Source of the DNA: Casuarina equisetifolia
Taxonomy: Eukaryota; Streptophyta; Magnoliopsida; Fagales; Casuarinaceae
DNA length: 64,000 nt
Direction: 5' to 3'
Assembly (NCBI GenBank): GCA_028551475.1
Contig: CM052360.1
Location: 1,600,501-1,664,500 of the forward strand
The number at the start of each line of letters is the position of its first letter. Position 1 is the first letter of the stretch. Positions 49,226-62,337 of the stretch are shown here, piece by piece. The notes below the pieces were generated by a model. That model was not told the origin of the DNA. It did not search any database and was given only the letters and a program-made list of their open reading frames with translations. The translations under genes and the position numbers were made by a program.

Positions 49226-52200
49226 TCTTCTGTAACAAGGGCACGTTTTTAAAATCCGTGTTTCAATCTGTTAATATATTAGTATGTTACATTTATTTGA
49301 TATTAAGACCTTCCTCTTATCTTATTAGTCAATTAATTTTAAAGAAAGGAATGAATATTCTAACAAGATATTAAAGCTAAAGTGAGATCTCTTGCTACTA
49401 GTTAATGAGGTTTTTATAAAAAGTATATGGTACATTTAGGGATGTGTTGATTATGTATTCCATTTGTTATTAGAAAGTTTAAAGTTAAACTTGTAATTGA
49501 GAGAGATTTTTTTTTAATATTTAAAAAATAACAAAGATCGTATTTTCCCAATGTGATATTTTTGTTCTCAATACTTTCATATGCATTGAAATACCTTGAA
49601 TTTGAGATTAAACATGGTAGAATAAACGCTTCTCTACTAAGCATACTTAAAAGACTCAAAATTAAAGGTGTTGAAATGGATTGACTTGTACTTTACTACT
49701 ATATAAAAAGAATTCAAAGTTTAATACAAAAACTAACTTATAAGTTGAGATAAAGTAAATACTTCCTTTTTTACAAATTAATTTTCAAGATATGAAGTAG
49801 GTATTCTAACACGTGTCTATATATATAATTTTGAATGAATTTTTATGCAGAATTTAAGTAATATGTAACCATTTATATTATTTTTAACATATCCTATCAC
49901 AATTAAGATATAAACTATATATCGTAAATAATGCATTTTCTTACAACCACTTTGGGTTCCGTGCATACTAATGTGGTCTTTTAAACTTGAATAGTGTGAA
50001 CAATGCTAAAAAGACTTAGCTTCTTTGTAAAACCAATTTAAAAGAAATGCATTTTGTTTTAAGGAAAAATCTCCAGCATATTTGTGACTTTTTCCCATCA
50101 TAATAAAGAAAATTTAAAATCTAATTCAAAAACTAGATCATAAGTTGAAAATTATTTTTTATTTAAACATATGTTAATATATTGCTTTAGATAATTTGAA
50201 AGTATTCCCTCCGTTAAAGACTATTTCTTAAGAGATAAAGTATGTATTCTAATATGTTTATAGATTTTTATCTAGAATTTAGGTAGCATATAACAAATCG
50301 TATTATTTTTAATATTATCCCAACACAATGACCATAAACTATAAACTCAGTTTGTAGATAATGTATTTCTTTACGTCATCTCCTAAATCTCAATAATATA
50401 AAAAATGTTAAAAATTTGTAAAATTAACTTGAAAAATATGTATTTTATTTAGATTTAGATAATGTTAAATAATATACAATTTTTCATAGGAGGGTTTATC
50501 CATAGAAGTTTCTCCCACCTCGTTTCTTCAACATGTTTGCCACCCTTTCGTCCCTCCTTACTCTTTCTCCATATTCATATAAAATGAAAACCCCAGAAAT
50601 AGAGCTTTCTGGAAGGATTTGAATATCGTGGACAGCTTTTTCAAGCAATCACAAGGACGCGCCACCGCCGTCACACCCCAACGGTCACTTCGACGCGGAC
50701 TAGATTTGGGCCCACGCTTTCTAGAAACCAGGAGGGCATTTGGGTTTGGTCAATGCGGCTTGCCTACTATCCTTGTCCTGGCTCGTTTGATCGTATTCTG
50801 ATTCTTCATCCATTTTTAATAGCTCTATCAAAAGCATTTTTCGGCTACTCAACCTTTAGTTGAAAAAAGCCCTGTCATTCAAACACCTTTTCTAACAAAT
50901 TAGACCAAATATAGTATGTGTTCCTTCAAGAGTTGAATCTTTGAGAAATGAAGAATCAAACTTTAGCTATCGATGAGTAAGTTGTTATATTCAATCCTTA
51001 ATTATAATTTATCAGGGCGTTATGGTTGACAAGAAACTTGCATGCAAGCTCTACTACCGTGAGGTTGTTTTGTGTCTCAAATGTTGAAAAGGAAGACAAT
51101 TTGGACAAATTCAAATGTTTAAGCCGACCAACATTGTTAACATTATCTGACTGATTCAATGTTAAGGCCTTGTTGTTTAAGTTTTGTGTATAAAACTGTG
51201 CAGCTCAAACGTGTAGTTAAACTAACAATTCTTGTACCAGTGTCCCTGTACAGCTTGCTTCTTCTCTTCTACTTGTTTCTTAGTTAGGTGTATACTTGTG
51301 TTAGAAGATGTTGGAAGACAGAAGAAAGCACGGAGACAATGAGCTGTAATTGGGCTTTGAGGTGGAGAGGATTCGAAGGGGCCATTTTCTTCTTTGTCTA
51401 GTAAGAGTTGACAGAGACAAACTAATGTAATGATTTGGTAATTGTTGGTGAATGTAACTAAACGGGGCTGTTTCCTAAGGGCCATTATTTATATTTTGAA
51501 AAATCATAAGCATCACAAAAGAGGACATTGATAAATGGTCCTTGGAATCCAACGGTTATGAAGAACAGCTGTAACTTTAATGTATTACTCCCATCTTCAG
51601 TCTACTGCTTCACAAGCTGGTAGCTAGCTGCCTTCTTAGTCCTTACGGGGAGTTACTAGAGCCTCCCTCTCCTTCTCCTTGCTCTGTAGTTTCAAGCCAC
51701 ATCCACACTGGAAAAACAAGAGAGGAAGGTTTGAATTTATAACTCCATACTCATTTTAGATGTACTCTTTTCCCTATTTAGTTTTATTCATTATGCATTC
51801 ATGGGATTGGCGGAAAATGGAATTCGCCTTCTTGTTGCTGGTGTTCTATCCAATCCATAACCGGTCATTTTCATGTTCTGGGCATTGTTTTGAAGTTGGT
51901 TCTCTGCCTGAAGATAATATAATGCTCTATCTTCCCATATAATTCCTAAAGATTTAGAGGACATTGAGCAGCACTTCTGGCTATACTTGAATTTTTCCTT
52001 ATGCAATCAGCGGGATGCATTTTCAGCCCTTGTGGAGGCAGCTGGAGAGCTTCAAAAATAATGTAGCTTTGCTGATGCAGAGAAAACACTAATTTCTCTT
52101 TGGGCTAGGTGAAGAATAATTTTCAGAGGTGAGAAATCTTATATTGGCTAGAGGCTTCTTCAAAAATGTATATCTTTTTGTTGATATTTTGGGAAAACTT

Positions 52201-52265
52201 GTGTAAAAATAATGTTGTAATTCTGATCAGTTCATTACTTCTGTTATACTGACTGAAACAGCAGA
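49226..52265. other. Intergenic DNA and SERINC upstream region
   Basis: 49226-51240 is AT-rich with no recognised gene; a 60-codon plus-strand frame at 50619-50801 is not supported by anything else. 51290-52265 precedes the SERINC start and probably holds its promoter and 5' leader. Part of it is present a second time at 43490-44090. Confidence 0.55.
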
Positions 52266-55200
52266 ATGAAAGCATCCACTGGAGTGGTTGAAGCTACAAA
52301 AGTAGATATTAGGCCAAGAAACCCTGAGCCTGTTTCTGAGGTAGAAGTGCCTAGGTCACCAGAGCAAAAGAATGTTGACTACTTAGTAGAAAGGAAGAAG
52401 TCACTGCAAGCCCGTTATTCATATGGAATCATCTTCTTGGTCACAAATCTTATTGCTTGGTTTGTCCGTGATTATGGGCAAAGGCTCTTACCTCAGCTTC
52501 ATTGTAAGAGAATGTTCTTCCTCTTCTAATCCTCCCTCCCCCTCAATGCTATAGTTATATTGCGAAACGAGATTTAATGATTCTATGCTTGTTTTTGTTT
52601 TGCAGATCCAAGAGTTTGTGGAACTAAGGGGCATGATTGTTTTCAAACGCTAGGAGTTCTTCGTGTGAGCTTAGGATGTTTTGTATCTTTTTCTGAACTA
52701 TACTTACCTGCTTAATTATGAATTTTACTACATTTGAATGATTATAACTGGAGCATAAAACAAGTATATTTCAGCTCACATTGATTGCTAGGTTGAGAGC
52801 TCTCTTGAACACGGTATCTGTATGAAGTCTAGATTCAGTTTGGTTTGCTCGTAATTAATAGTTTTAGTTCAGAATTAGTCTAACCTCGACATGATTCACT
52901 ATATCAATCACCTTCCAAATCGCAGGCCCCAAAATTCTGACATCAGAGTTGCGCCCCTCCATTTTTCTGATTCAAATCTAACGAGAAACAGAGACTGTTA
53001 GCCGCTCAAATGCTATTTTAACATATCATGTGAAATGCTAAACGATCACATGTAGGGTATTAAGATTGATCTCTGATTATATACATTAAATTGTTAGTAT
53101 ATTTTTCTATCTTCATGAATTAGCATCCTTGACACTGAATCTCAGATATTTTTCTTTATAATGTTTCTTACTACATGTAAAACAAAGAAATTGTTTGAAA
53201 CTCGCAATACTTGGCATTCAAGATGGTGGGAATCCAAGTTTTTCCTATTCGTTGTATCCATTGCGGCTCCATTCTTCTTGTCTTCAGGCTTTATCCAATT
53301 ATACGGTGAGTAGAATATTCTGTTTTAGTCAGCAGAAATCATTTTGTGTTGATCTCGAGCTTCAGTCAGGAGTCATGTAGATAGGAGTTTAATTCATTCT
53401 GTTACTGTCTCATTCCTCAAAGTAACAATGGTGAAAGAAAGAGAGGGATCCATTGTACAGTTGAATGTTCATCTTTTTCTTTCAGCTTGTATCTCCAAAT
53501 AGATACCAGAACTTAGCAAGCTTGTTCCGATTTTCTTGCAGGTGAATTTGCTCGTGTTGGTGCAGGGTAATCTCCAGTTCCTTCTGAAATGCTTCTGTAT
53601 TAGAAATGAATGTATAGTTGCCAGAAACTTTTGCTACAAGGGAAAAGCAGCTTTTTGATATCCCATCTTAAATTTCTGATATGATACGGAATACAATACT
53701 GCAGCCAAGAGAGAGCTAGTGATTGAAACATATTAAAAGAGAACTCATGTTGTTGGCATATGTTTCCCTTTTTCTAATGTTCTCTACAATTAAGCAGAGT
53801 CATACAGAATAAAAAGACCTCTTAGCTAACTTGTGTACTCCACATTCGCTAATTGTTGATTTTTCTAAAGTACAGTATCATTAACATCAAGTAGTGATTT
53901 TACACGTTACAGGGTTTTTCTCCTTCTCCAGCTAGTAAGTGTTATACAGTTCATCAATTGGTGGAACAATTACTGGATGCCTGATATGGAAATAAAGCAA
54001 AGGTATAAGCTCTTTCGCGCAGCTTATTTGATACAGCTGTCACTGTTAGACACTGAGTGAGTCCATATCATTGGTATGAAAACCTTAAAATGCTAGGCCC
54101 AAACTCTAGACGATGTAAATGCCTTCAAAATATGAATCTCGCTCAGACACTAAAAGCAAGGGTCCAACTCTTGATTAAGAAATTAAGGGCAGGTTGAAAT
54201 AGTAACTTATGTGCTATAACCTTGTTCTAGTTTCTTTGTAACGTAAATAAAGTTTAATCTGTGTTTAGATTGTCTAAGACGTGTTTTGTGCAGCAAAATT
54301 GACCTCAAGTAAGAGATGACAAATGGTACCCATACCTTTTATATTGGAAAAAAGAATATGACTTCCAAAAGCATACACTACGCTGATGAACTCAATATAC
54401 TAATGTCTAGGATACTTATTACTTTCTATTATCTGGATACTTGAAGGTCTGATTGAAATTGCTCTTGGTATCTTCTTCTATACATTACAGCTGCTCCCTT
54501 GGGTTATTCATGTCAACTCTTTTCTACATTGCTTCCATCTGTGGGATAGTGATAATGTACCCATTGTATGCCCAAAGACGATCATGCGCACTCAACATAT
54601 TTTTCATCACATGGACTGCGGTTCTGCTAATTGTGATGATGGTTATATCATTGCACTCAAAGGTAAGGCCTTTAGGAATTTCTTTCTAAATTGTCTTTTA
54701 AAACTTCCACTATTTCAGTTGGAAGTGATCAAATATTGTGGGATTTCAAGTCTGTTCTTGTATCATATAATCATGAGGATATGGTGCCTTTTCAAGCAAC
54801 ACCAGATTGATGGACAAAATTGCTATGACATGGATGCTTATTGCAGGTTAACCGAGGTCTTTTATCTTCAGGGATTATGGCTTCTTATGTTGTTTTTCTC
54901 TGTTGGTCTGCAATTAGAAGGTTAGGACTAAATTCCCACCTTATGACTCACTGACTTCAATAGTTTGTTTTCCATTTTTTCAGGGAGTCATAGATTGTAT
55001 CTCTTTGCTGTTCTCTATATCATAGTATGGTTAGTTGGACTTTTTGGGTGTGGGCCATTTTCTGGTGTAGTTCAGTCTAATTAAACCAGACACTTCTCTA
55101 ACTTCAGTCTAATTCACGCATGGCATTTCAGTGAACCTGCCACTGCAGAATGCAACAAAAAGAAGCAAGTGAATGGAAATAATGATTGGACCACCATACT

Positions 55201-57495
55201 TGTAAGTGATGACCAGGGTGCTTGTAAGAGTTGACAACTTTTTCATAAACATTCAGGTTTCACTGATTAATTCGCAACATATGTCATAGAAACTCATGCT
55301 TAGGTATTCTTCTTGACGGTGGTTATGAGAGATTATAACCTGTATGATCATTTTTCATGACTGAATATAATGCAATCCAGGCCATCCTCTTAGAAAGAAC
55401 ACGATGTTTTTCATGCAGATCACAGAAACCACAACTAATCCCCTCTTGCCATTGTGAGGAAGTATATCTTGAAATATGCTGGAAAATTATAACTGGTTTG
55501 TAACATAACTAAACACAAATATATTAGTTCAGCTTTTTGGTTAAGTTATATTTTCCTTTTTATCAAATAGACTTTTTAATGAATCAGCCTATAATGGTAA
55601 GTTTTGCCAGAACTAGTATTCTATGCAAGATTTGTAAGGTGGGCCCGCATAACGTTCCTGAACCTTTCTTATCTATGGTAGAGTGGACTGAAAACATTTG
55701 GTGTTGAAAAGTACATGGGCAAGAAGAGTAGATGCATTATTGAGAAGATTTGTACTCTTGCATTAGAATGGGCAAGAAGAGTACATGGTCTACATATATG
55801 GTGGTGTTAGAGCCCACAATTACGTATTAATGTTGAGTACATGTTTTTATAGAGGATTAACTTGAGATTCTTAATACTTTATTATCCATGGAAGAGTGGA
55901 TGAAAGAAGCAAATTATTTGTGTGCATAATTGTAAACATTGTACTATTAGGTAGGATAGTGAATGTTAGGATAATGTCTAAATATGTTATATTTTATCCT
56001 CATTTTGTATTGTGAAAATTTTCTAATTAAATAAATCCATTTTCACTCTAAGAATAAATAAATTTTTGTCATGCTATTTATCTTGTCATGGATGCAGCAA
56101 ATTCTTCCACAAAGTAGGAAATATTTCACAAAAGAAATTGGAGTGTGAATTCACTCAAAAATGTTGCTTTCCTTGCATGGGTGTCTTGATCGTCCAGAGC
56201 TTCCTGATGGCAATATGTGCAATTGTTATGGCAACCTTTTCCACTGGGATTGATTCACAATCATTTCAGGTGAGTTCCTACTTTTATCATAACTTCTACT
56301 GTTATTAAATACCAGAGTATTTTTGTGAAATATACGAGGACATCCTTGGGGCAATCTACCTAGTCCTATATGTGTGAGCATTATTGCAATTATGCTCATA
56401 TGCCAAGGTACCATAAGAATTACTTGTGCTTTCCAGTTTCGCAAAGATGAAGTTCAAAAGGAGGATGATATTCCTTACAAATATGGATTCTTCCACCTGG
56501 TATTCGCCTTTGGAGCCATGTACTTCGCCATGTTATTTATCAGTTGGAACCTAAACAACTCAGCCAGGAAGTAAAGAATCTAACCACTCGTACCTTCTGT
56601 CACTTAAATCTTTGCATCTACCATCTTTCCTATCATATATTTGTATATAGGTATATGCTTATGCACTTCAAAAACAATCAGGTGGAGCATAGATGTTGGC
56701 TGGGCAAGTACGTGGGTGAAAATTATCAACGAGTGGTTTGCAGCCACATTATATTGTAAGTTATTAGAATGTCCTACATTACCTGTAACTTGCTTTAAAA
56801 ATCTTTATGCATGAAACATTTGTTCCTCTCCTTATGAGCTGGTTTTAAGGAGGAAATAAGCTTTTTAGCATGGTATTTGAACCCATAGTTCAGGTGAATA
56901 AGATCCTCATATGATCCATAGGTTAAGTGCAGGGCCTTTTCATCATATTACTCATGGTTAAACTCGTAACTTTATCTCATGATGACAACTTCGAAGGTTT
57001 TGCAGTATCTTATAGTACTTGCAGCCTGATGTAAAATTCTCTATATATGAAAATTTTGCCCCTGCTTTTAGGAGGAAATTGACTTTCAGATGTAAGTCAA
57101 TCAATGTGTGAGCAACCTTTTACTACTGTACACAAAGGTTTGCTTCGATCTTTATTATCTAAGGTACCTTTCTCTAGCTGCAATTACGTGGGAAACTCGA
57201 TTTACGTCTAAGCACAGAGAAATAATTGAGACAATAAGAAGTACTCGATGATATGCACTAGGATTTCATATATCTTTCAAATGTAGAAAATATATAGATA
57301 GAAAATTTGGAGCCAGAACCAGGTTTTGGAATATTTTTGTTAAGACCATCATATTTTTCTTTCCCCTTATTTGCCTAGTTACTAATCCATGATATTTATG
57401 CAGTATGGACTTTGATTTCCCCGGTTGTGATGCAGAACAAAGTTACGGATCATGATGAGCCTGTGCCACAGACAGATGAGTCGACCGTGCCATGA
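52266..57495 (+). CDS. SERINC/TMS1 family membrane protein, 12 exons
   Basis: SERINC proteins are multi-pass membrane proteins linked to serine incorporation into phosphatidylserine and sphingolipids and, in animals, to lipid scrambling. Exons: 52266-52503, 52606-52682, 53146-53305, 53542-53566, 53913-54002, 54491-54662, 54847-54920, 55132-55201, 56198-56269, 56437-56570, 56682-56755, 57404-57495. They sum to 1278 nt (425 residues) with consistent phases and GT/AG borders. Visible family features: RYSYGIIFLVTNLIAWFVRD near the N-terminus, RVCGTKGHDCFQTLGVLRVS, HSRWWESKFF, INWWNNYWMPD, NIFFITWTAVLLIVM, ATFSTGIDSQSFQ and YKYGFFHLVFAFGAMYFAML, with many hydrophobic segments of membrane length. 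The ATG at 52266 follows a plausible leader and fits plant relatives in length. Exon 4 is only 25 nt. Fragments of this gene were copied to 28260 and 44096. Confidence 0.93.
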
Positions 57496-58561
57496 TTTGC
57501 AATGGAATATTTAGCTTGCTTTAGCTTTTCTCCCTTGTTATACTGTAATCATTCTTTCTGGTTTTCTAAATCTTCAACCAATATAAGCACAAATAAGAGT
57601 TGTTCAGAACCAAAAAAACATGGATCCAAAGAATTCCTCAAACGAAGATTGATCTAAAGAACTGTTCAGAATGGAGAAACCTAAATGTCTAGAGCTGTTC
57701 GAATAACATGGATTTGAGGCTCTGTAAAATAGGGAAACAAGAATAAACTAATGCCCGATCTGCTGCACTTGAAGAGAGATACAAAATAACATCACAAATT
57801 GCACCTTCATACTATACATCCTTTCAACCATATCTCAGTTTTAGCTCTAGGATCATGTAGTTTTGGAGTTGTAGTTTATTTATGAGTAGTGTAATCCTTA
57901 ACAGAGGGCTGGATCAACACATTTATGCGCGCGAACACTATTCTGTTATGGGGTTGAGATCGTCCCCTTAAATACACATGGGCAGAGTGCAAGATAATTA
58001 ATTGATACATCAGCAAATTCACTTATAATCTGTTGGGAGATTTGCATGGATCATGCAGCAAACACATATATAATGAACACAAATGAATATTAAGGTTTTT
58101 GGTAATTGGGTAGAATCATTTTTTTTTCTTAGGTAAGAAATTATAGGAATGAATGTCGAACTTGAGACCTTATACTCATAGAAGCAGGAATTTACTCTCT
58201 ATTTGAGTGTTTTATAAACACAAAGGGTTTTGACTCCATATTTGTTTACCTTACAAAATATCTCTACCTTTCTCATTACATTTTTCTTGGGTGTTCATCT
58301 CAAATTATATGTTACGAAATGGTTTTGGTTTAGTTGTACCCACTTCACTCTTCAGCTCGCATCTTTGCTGCCACCAAGTTAGACATAGTAAAAGCTGGTT
58401 GGTTCCCGCAAAATCATCAATTATGCTCACCCAAGAAAAGAAGCCTGAAAATGGAATGGTTCACATTCTAACTAACACAAATCCAACGACTACACCACTT
58501 CATTATCATCATCATCATCATCCCAACTCCATCTTCATCTTCCTCTGACTTCTGCATCTTC
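57496..58561. other. SERINC 3' flank and dirigent 1 promoter
   Basis: No other gene was seen. An ATC trinucleotide run lies at about 58504-58521. Confidence 0.6.
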
Positions 58562-58562
58562 A

Positions 58563-58570
58563 TATAAATA
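58563..58570 (+). promoter_or_regulatory. TATA box of dirigent gene 1
   Basis: TATAAATA, 92 bp before the start codon of the dirigent gene at 58662. An ATG at 58573 lies too close to it to be in the transcript if initiation is about 30 bp downstream. Confidence 0.6.
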
Positions 58571-58661
58571 CCATGGTTAATAGCCTTCTCATATTCATCC
58601 TGAAACACATAATCTTCTTGATCTTAGAAGACCCAAAGCACTTTTCAATACACAAGTCAAG

Positions 58662-59405
58662 ATGTCCAAAGGATCATCGGCTTCCGTTTTCCTTATGATG
58701 GTTATTGCGCTTTTGCATATAGACGTGATCATGGCTGCTGTTGATCCCATACAAGCCACCGGAAAAGAACCCCTTCTTGAGTTTTTCATGCACGACATTC
58801 TCGGCGGCAGCAGCCCTACAGCTCGGCCGATCACCGGCTTGCTAGGGAACATCTACAACGGTCAAGTCCCCTTCGCACGGCCGATAGGTTTCATTCCCCC
58901 ACAAAATGGGGTCGTCATCCCCAACGCCAACGGTGCCATTCCCACCGTCAATGGCCTCAACGGAGTTCCCTTGGGGAATGGGTTAGGCGGCGCCGGAAAC
59001 TCAAACAACCAGATCCAACCTCAGACCCAACTGGGACCAGATGGGTTGGGACTGGGATTCGGAACCATCACCGTCATCGATGATGTCCTGACCTCCGCGC
59101 CGGAGTTGGGGTCCCAGATAATAGGTCAGGCTCAGGGAGTTTACGTGGCGAGCTCGGCGGACGGAACTTCACAGATGATGACATTTACTGCCATGGTTGA
59201 AGGAGGAGAATACGGGGATAGCCTCAACTTCTATGGCGTGTACAAGATCGGAAGCAGCATGTCATACTTGTCGGTCACCGGCGGTACCGGGAAGTTCAAG
59301 AATGCGAGTGGTTTTGCGGAGGTCCGATCACTCATTGCACCCGGTCAACATGTTAGAGATGGCGCAGAAACATTGCTGAGGATCACAGTGCATCTAAGCT
59401 ACTGA
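58662..59405 (+). CDS. Dirigent protein, ESB1-like long type, copy 1
   Basis: Intronless, 247 residues. Dirigent proteins are secreted and steer the stereochemistry of phenoxy-radical coupling; members of this long type (ESB1/DIR10 and relatives) act in the wall, for example at the Casparian strip. A hydrophobic signal peptide covers residues 1 to about 26. The first dirigent strand region (LEFFMHDILGGSSPTARPIT) is separated from the rest of the barrel (GLGFGTITVIDDVLT onward) by a Pro/Asn/Gly-rich insert of about 75 residues (IPNANGAIPTVNG). The C-terminal half carries QGVYVASSADGTSQMMTFTA, GGEYGDSLNFYGVYKIGSS and SVTGGTGKFKNASGFAEVR, all family hallmarks. A tandem relative starts 1.4 kb downstream. 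The exact product or substrate is not predictable. Confidence 0.93.
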   Translation: MSKGSSASVFLMMVIALLHIDVIMAAVDPIQATGKEPLLEFFMHDILGGSSPTARPITGLLGNIYNGQVPFARPIGFIPPQNGVVIPNANGAIPTVNGLNGVPLGNGLGGAGNSNNQIQPQTQLGPDGLGLGFGTITVIDDVLTSAPELGSQIIGQAQGVYVASSADGTSQMMTFTAMVEGGEYGDSLNFYGVYKIGSSMSYLSVTGGTGKFKNASGFAEVRSLIAPGQHVRDGAETLLRITVHLSY

Positions 59406-60700
59406 ATATGATACGAAAATCTACAGGCAAATGCGAAGTTTTGCTTGAACATGAATCCGGTCTTGGTTTTTTTTTTTTTTTTTTTTTTTTCAATTTGTCG
59501 ATTTGATTGAAGTTTGTAAGAATTAGTGTTCAAGTTTCTTCAGTTCTTCATTTGTATTGTTTTCCAAGAAAATGAAAAGGAAGTTGTTTTGCTAAGATAT
59601 AGTGATGACACGTGGATAATTATTTGTTAAAAAAGTTCAATTCCATCTAAATATCCATAAGATTTTCTTACGGAGAAGTCAGACTCCCTTAGACATGCAC
59701 TTCTACTTTTTAAATTGTTAGTTGACAAATCAAGGAATTTTGAGCCGATGACTTCATTTTTTATCTCATTTTTAACGATTTCAATGAAAATTTATAAGAG
59801 GAAAATTTTAAAAATTATTTATCGGTTAAAATCAGCTTGTCAAAAAGGAGGAAATATATGAAATATAGAGAATGTCCATGACATTTAATAACATGGGATA
59901 TTCAAATAGATGAAATTGTATATTTCTACAGTAATATCATGAGAGAGAGAATGCATTGCAACTCTAAGTCTAATATTACGATAAAAACTTCATTTCTTCT
60001 CTAAAATTGTGTTACCAAGAAATGATAATTATTTGTATAAAAAATATTTTATAATATGTTACAAACAATTGCTAGGCACAAAGCTTAACATATCAACTTT
60101 TAACAAACTATATCCTATCAAGTTGTGATTGTCATTAATGAAAAGTAATTATGTGGAGAGATTAATGTAAAGTATGTGACAAACATATATAAATAAATGC
60201 ATTAATAACACACTCTTGAAATGTTAAACTTGAAACTAAAAGATCTTAAGTAATACCTGTTTACTATTAAGCTAGATATTTGTCAATAAAAATTTTTTAA
60301 AAACCCTGAGAGAATCTTTTCTTTTTAATGGTTCTTTCTCTTTGAATATTATGACGGCTTCCTAAACCACTTAAACATGCAAGGAATTTGGAAACCTCGC
60401 ACTGCAAATTAAGTTAACCCCTTATAAAAATATTATCATTTTACACCTACCCCAAATTAGCTGCTAGGGAAAAACTACTAACTTATATTCTAAACTGTGT
60501 GGTGTGGAATGCAAAATAGATGACATCTGTGTTCTTTTTTCCCTCCTAAATGGTGAATAACCCATACCTAAAACAAATCCAAATGATTACATAATCAGTA
60601 GCTAATACACCTAAAGCAAACATAACTTCCCGTAACTAATTTAGCTTCAACAACTCCACCACCTTCTTGCAACAACTCCTCCTTAAGCTGTATATGCCCT
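59406..60700. other. Intergenic DNA between the two dirigent genes
   Basis: AT-rich, no gene. A run of 24 T at 59467-59490 lies in the 3' flank of dirigent 1. Confidence 0.7.
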
Positions 60701-60703
60701 CTC

Positions 60704-60716
60704 TATATATATATAA
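60704..60716 (+). promoter_or_regulatory. TATA box of dirigent gene 2
   Basis: TATATATATAAG about 100 bp before the ATG at 60813, a typical plant spacing. Confidence 0.6.
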
Positions 60717-60812
60717 GAACAAGGATCTATTTGCCACTCGCATAACCATCCATTACTCACGTTCCAATCCTCAAACATCCTAATTGCAAGGCTGTTTTAA
60801 TCAGGCATTAAG

Positions 60813-61562
60813 ATGTTCAAGCTATCGTCATCCTGTTTTTTCATAACAATTCTGATTGCAACTCTGCAGATTGCAAGAGCTGTTGCTGCAGTTGTTCCTG
60901 CAGCAGCCGGCAAAGAAGAACCAGTGCTTGAGTTGTACTTGCATGACATTCTTGGAGGCAGTAACCCTACGGCCAGGCCGATCACCGGCTTGTTGGGTAA
61001 TGTCTACAACGGTGCAGTGCCCTTTGCAAAGCAAATAGGGTTCAACCCTCCACAGGGCGTTGCCATCCCCAATGCCAACGGTGCCATTCCAACCGTTAAT
61101 GGCGTCACTGGTCTTCCACTGGGAACTGGCTTGGCTGGTACTGCTTTTGCAGGAACCCCAAATAACCAGAACCCACCTCAGATCCCTTTGGGACCTGATG
61201 GGTTGGGACTAGGATTTGGAACCATCACCGTAATCGATGACATACTGACCTCCAGTCCTGATTTGGGTTCACAGATTCTGGGAAAAGCTCAGGGAGTTTA
61301 TGTGGCAAGTTCTGCAGATGGGAGCACCCAGATGATGACCTTCACGGCCATGATGGAAGGAGGTGAATACAATGACAACCTGAACTTCTATGGAGTCTAC
61401 AAGATCGGAAGTCCTCTTTCGTATTTGTCAGTGACTGGAGGGACAGGGAAGTTTAAGAATGCAAATGGCATTGCAGAAGTACGACCACTCATTCCTCCAG
61501 GCCAACCTGTCGCTGATGGTGCAGAGGCATTGTTGAGGATCATTGTGCATCTGAAGTACTAA
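60813..61562 (+). CDS. Dirigent protein, ESB1-like long type, copy 2
   Basis: Intronless, 249 residues, and clearly a tandem duplicate of the gene at 58662: LYLHDILGGSNPTARPITGL, the IPNANGAIPTVNG insert and the C-terminal barrel align throughout. The signal peptide is residues 1 to about 24 (hydrophobic, ending in an Ala-rich stretch). The insert differs in length and sequence (GTAFAGTPNNQNPPQIPL), while the barrel is strongly conserved, as expected if the linker is free to drift. Secreted, with a probable role in lignin or lignan radical coupling in the wall; the precise substrate is unknown. The two copies have different promoters, so expression may differ. Confidence 0.93.
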   Translation: MFKLSSSCFFITILIATLQIARAVAAVVPAAAGKEEPVLELYLHDILGGSNPTARPITGLLGNVYNGAVPFAKQIGFNPPQGVAIPNANGAIPTVNGVTGLPLGTGLAGTAFAGTPNNQNPPQIPLGPDGLGLGFGTITVIDDILTSSPDLGSQILGKAQGVYVASSADGSTQMMTFTAMMEGGEYNDNLNFYGVYKIGSPLSYLSVTGGTGKFKNANGIAEVRPLIPPGQPVADGAEALLRIIVHLKY

Positions 61563-62337
61563 AAACGTGTGGAAAACCCAAGAATGTATGATAAAAATGT
61601 GTGCTGGTTTGTTTGTGTGGAAATGAATGTGGAGATGGTTTCTATCTATAGATGTAACCACTGAAAATCAAGGTTTAGTTTAATCCTGTCTTTACTTTTG
61701 TAAGTGTTCTGCTTATGGTTGGTTTTGGACCAGAGCTTGTTGCCAGTGTAACACCATGAAAACTGACTCAGTTACCACAAACAATCAGAACCAAACTTAG
61801 ACCTTAATCCATGTATCTATATCCATTTAAACACTTATCAGGTCAAGAAAAGTGAGTCATAGCACTTCACAACTGAAACACAAACCAGTCCTAGGCCTCC
61901 AGATCATTGGTTAACACATGGAACAAACACATATATACGATATACACAAAAGAACTCCAGGGTTTACTTGGTTCAGACAGATGATTCCTACGTTCAAAGA
62001 AACAGTAATCTAGCACTAGTTGGAACATCAGAGTATTCTTCCTCCTCCTCTCTCATGTAAGGTTCTCTAAAACCTCATGGCTATAAGCAATTTGGGAAAA
62101 ATATGATCGACAAACTCATCATTTTGACACTGTTCACAATTTTGACTTCATATTTTACTATAAAAATAAAAGCTGCCTCCAATTGTCATGAAAAGAAATT
62201 ATTTCAGCAGCTTTATTTACGAACAAAAATGTGTAGTCAACACAAACAGAAAAATTTATATGCTGCCTTCACGCTCAAAACAAGGTGCTGTACAGGTATA
62301 GTGAAAGTCAACATACCATATGCACAGCTCCAACGTA
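61563..62337. other. Intergenic DNA between convergent dirigent 2 and thiazole kinase genes
   Basis: About 775 bp. The genes converge here, so it holds both 3' untranslated regions. A short plus-strand frame at 62103-62360 begins with a hydrophobic stretch but overlaps the kinase end and has no other support. Confidence 0.6.

Noticed and set aside
50619..50801. 60-codon plus-strand frame with Arg-rich start
   Set aside because: Short, isolated, no domain, and no supporting splice sites or neighbours.
58573..58700. Upstream ATG before dirigent gene 1 as a regulatory uORF
   Set aside because: It lies only a few bases from the TATA box, so it is probably upstream of the transcription start.
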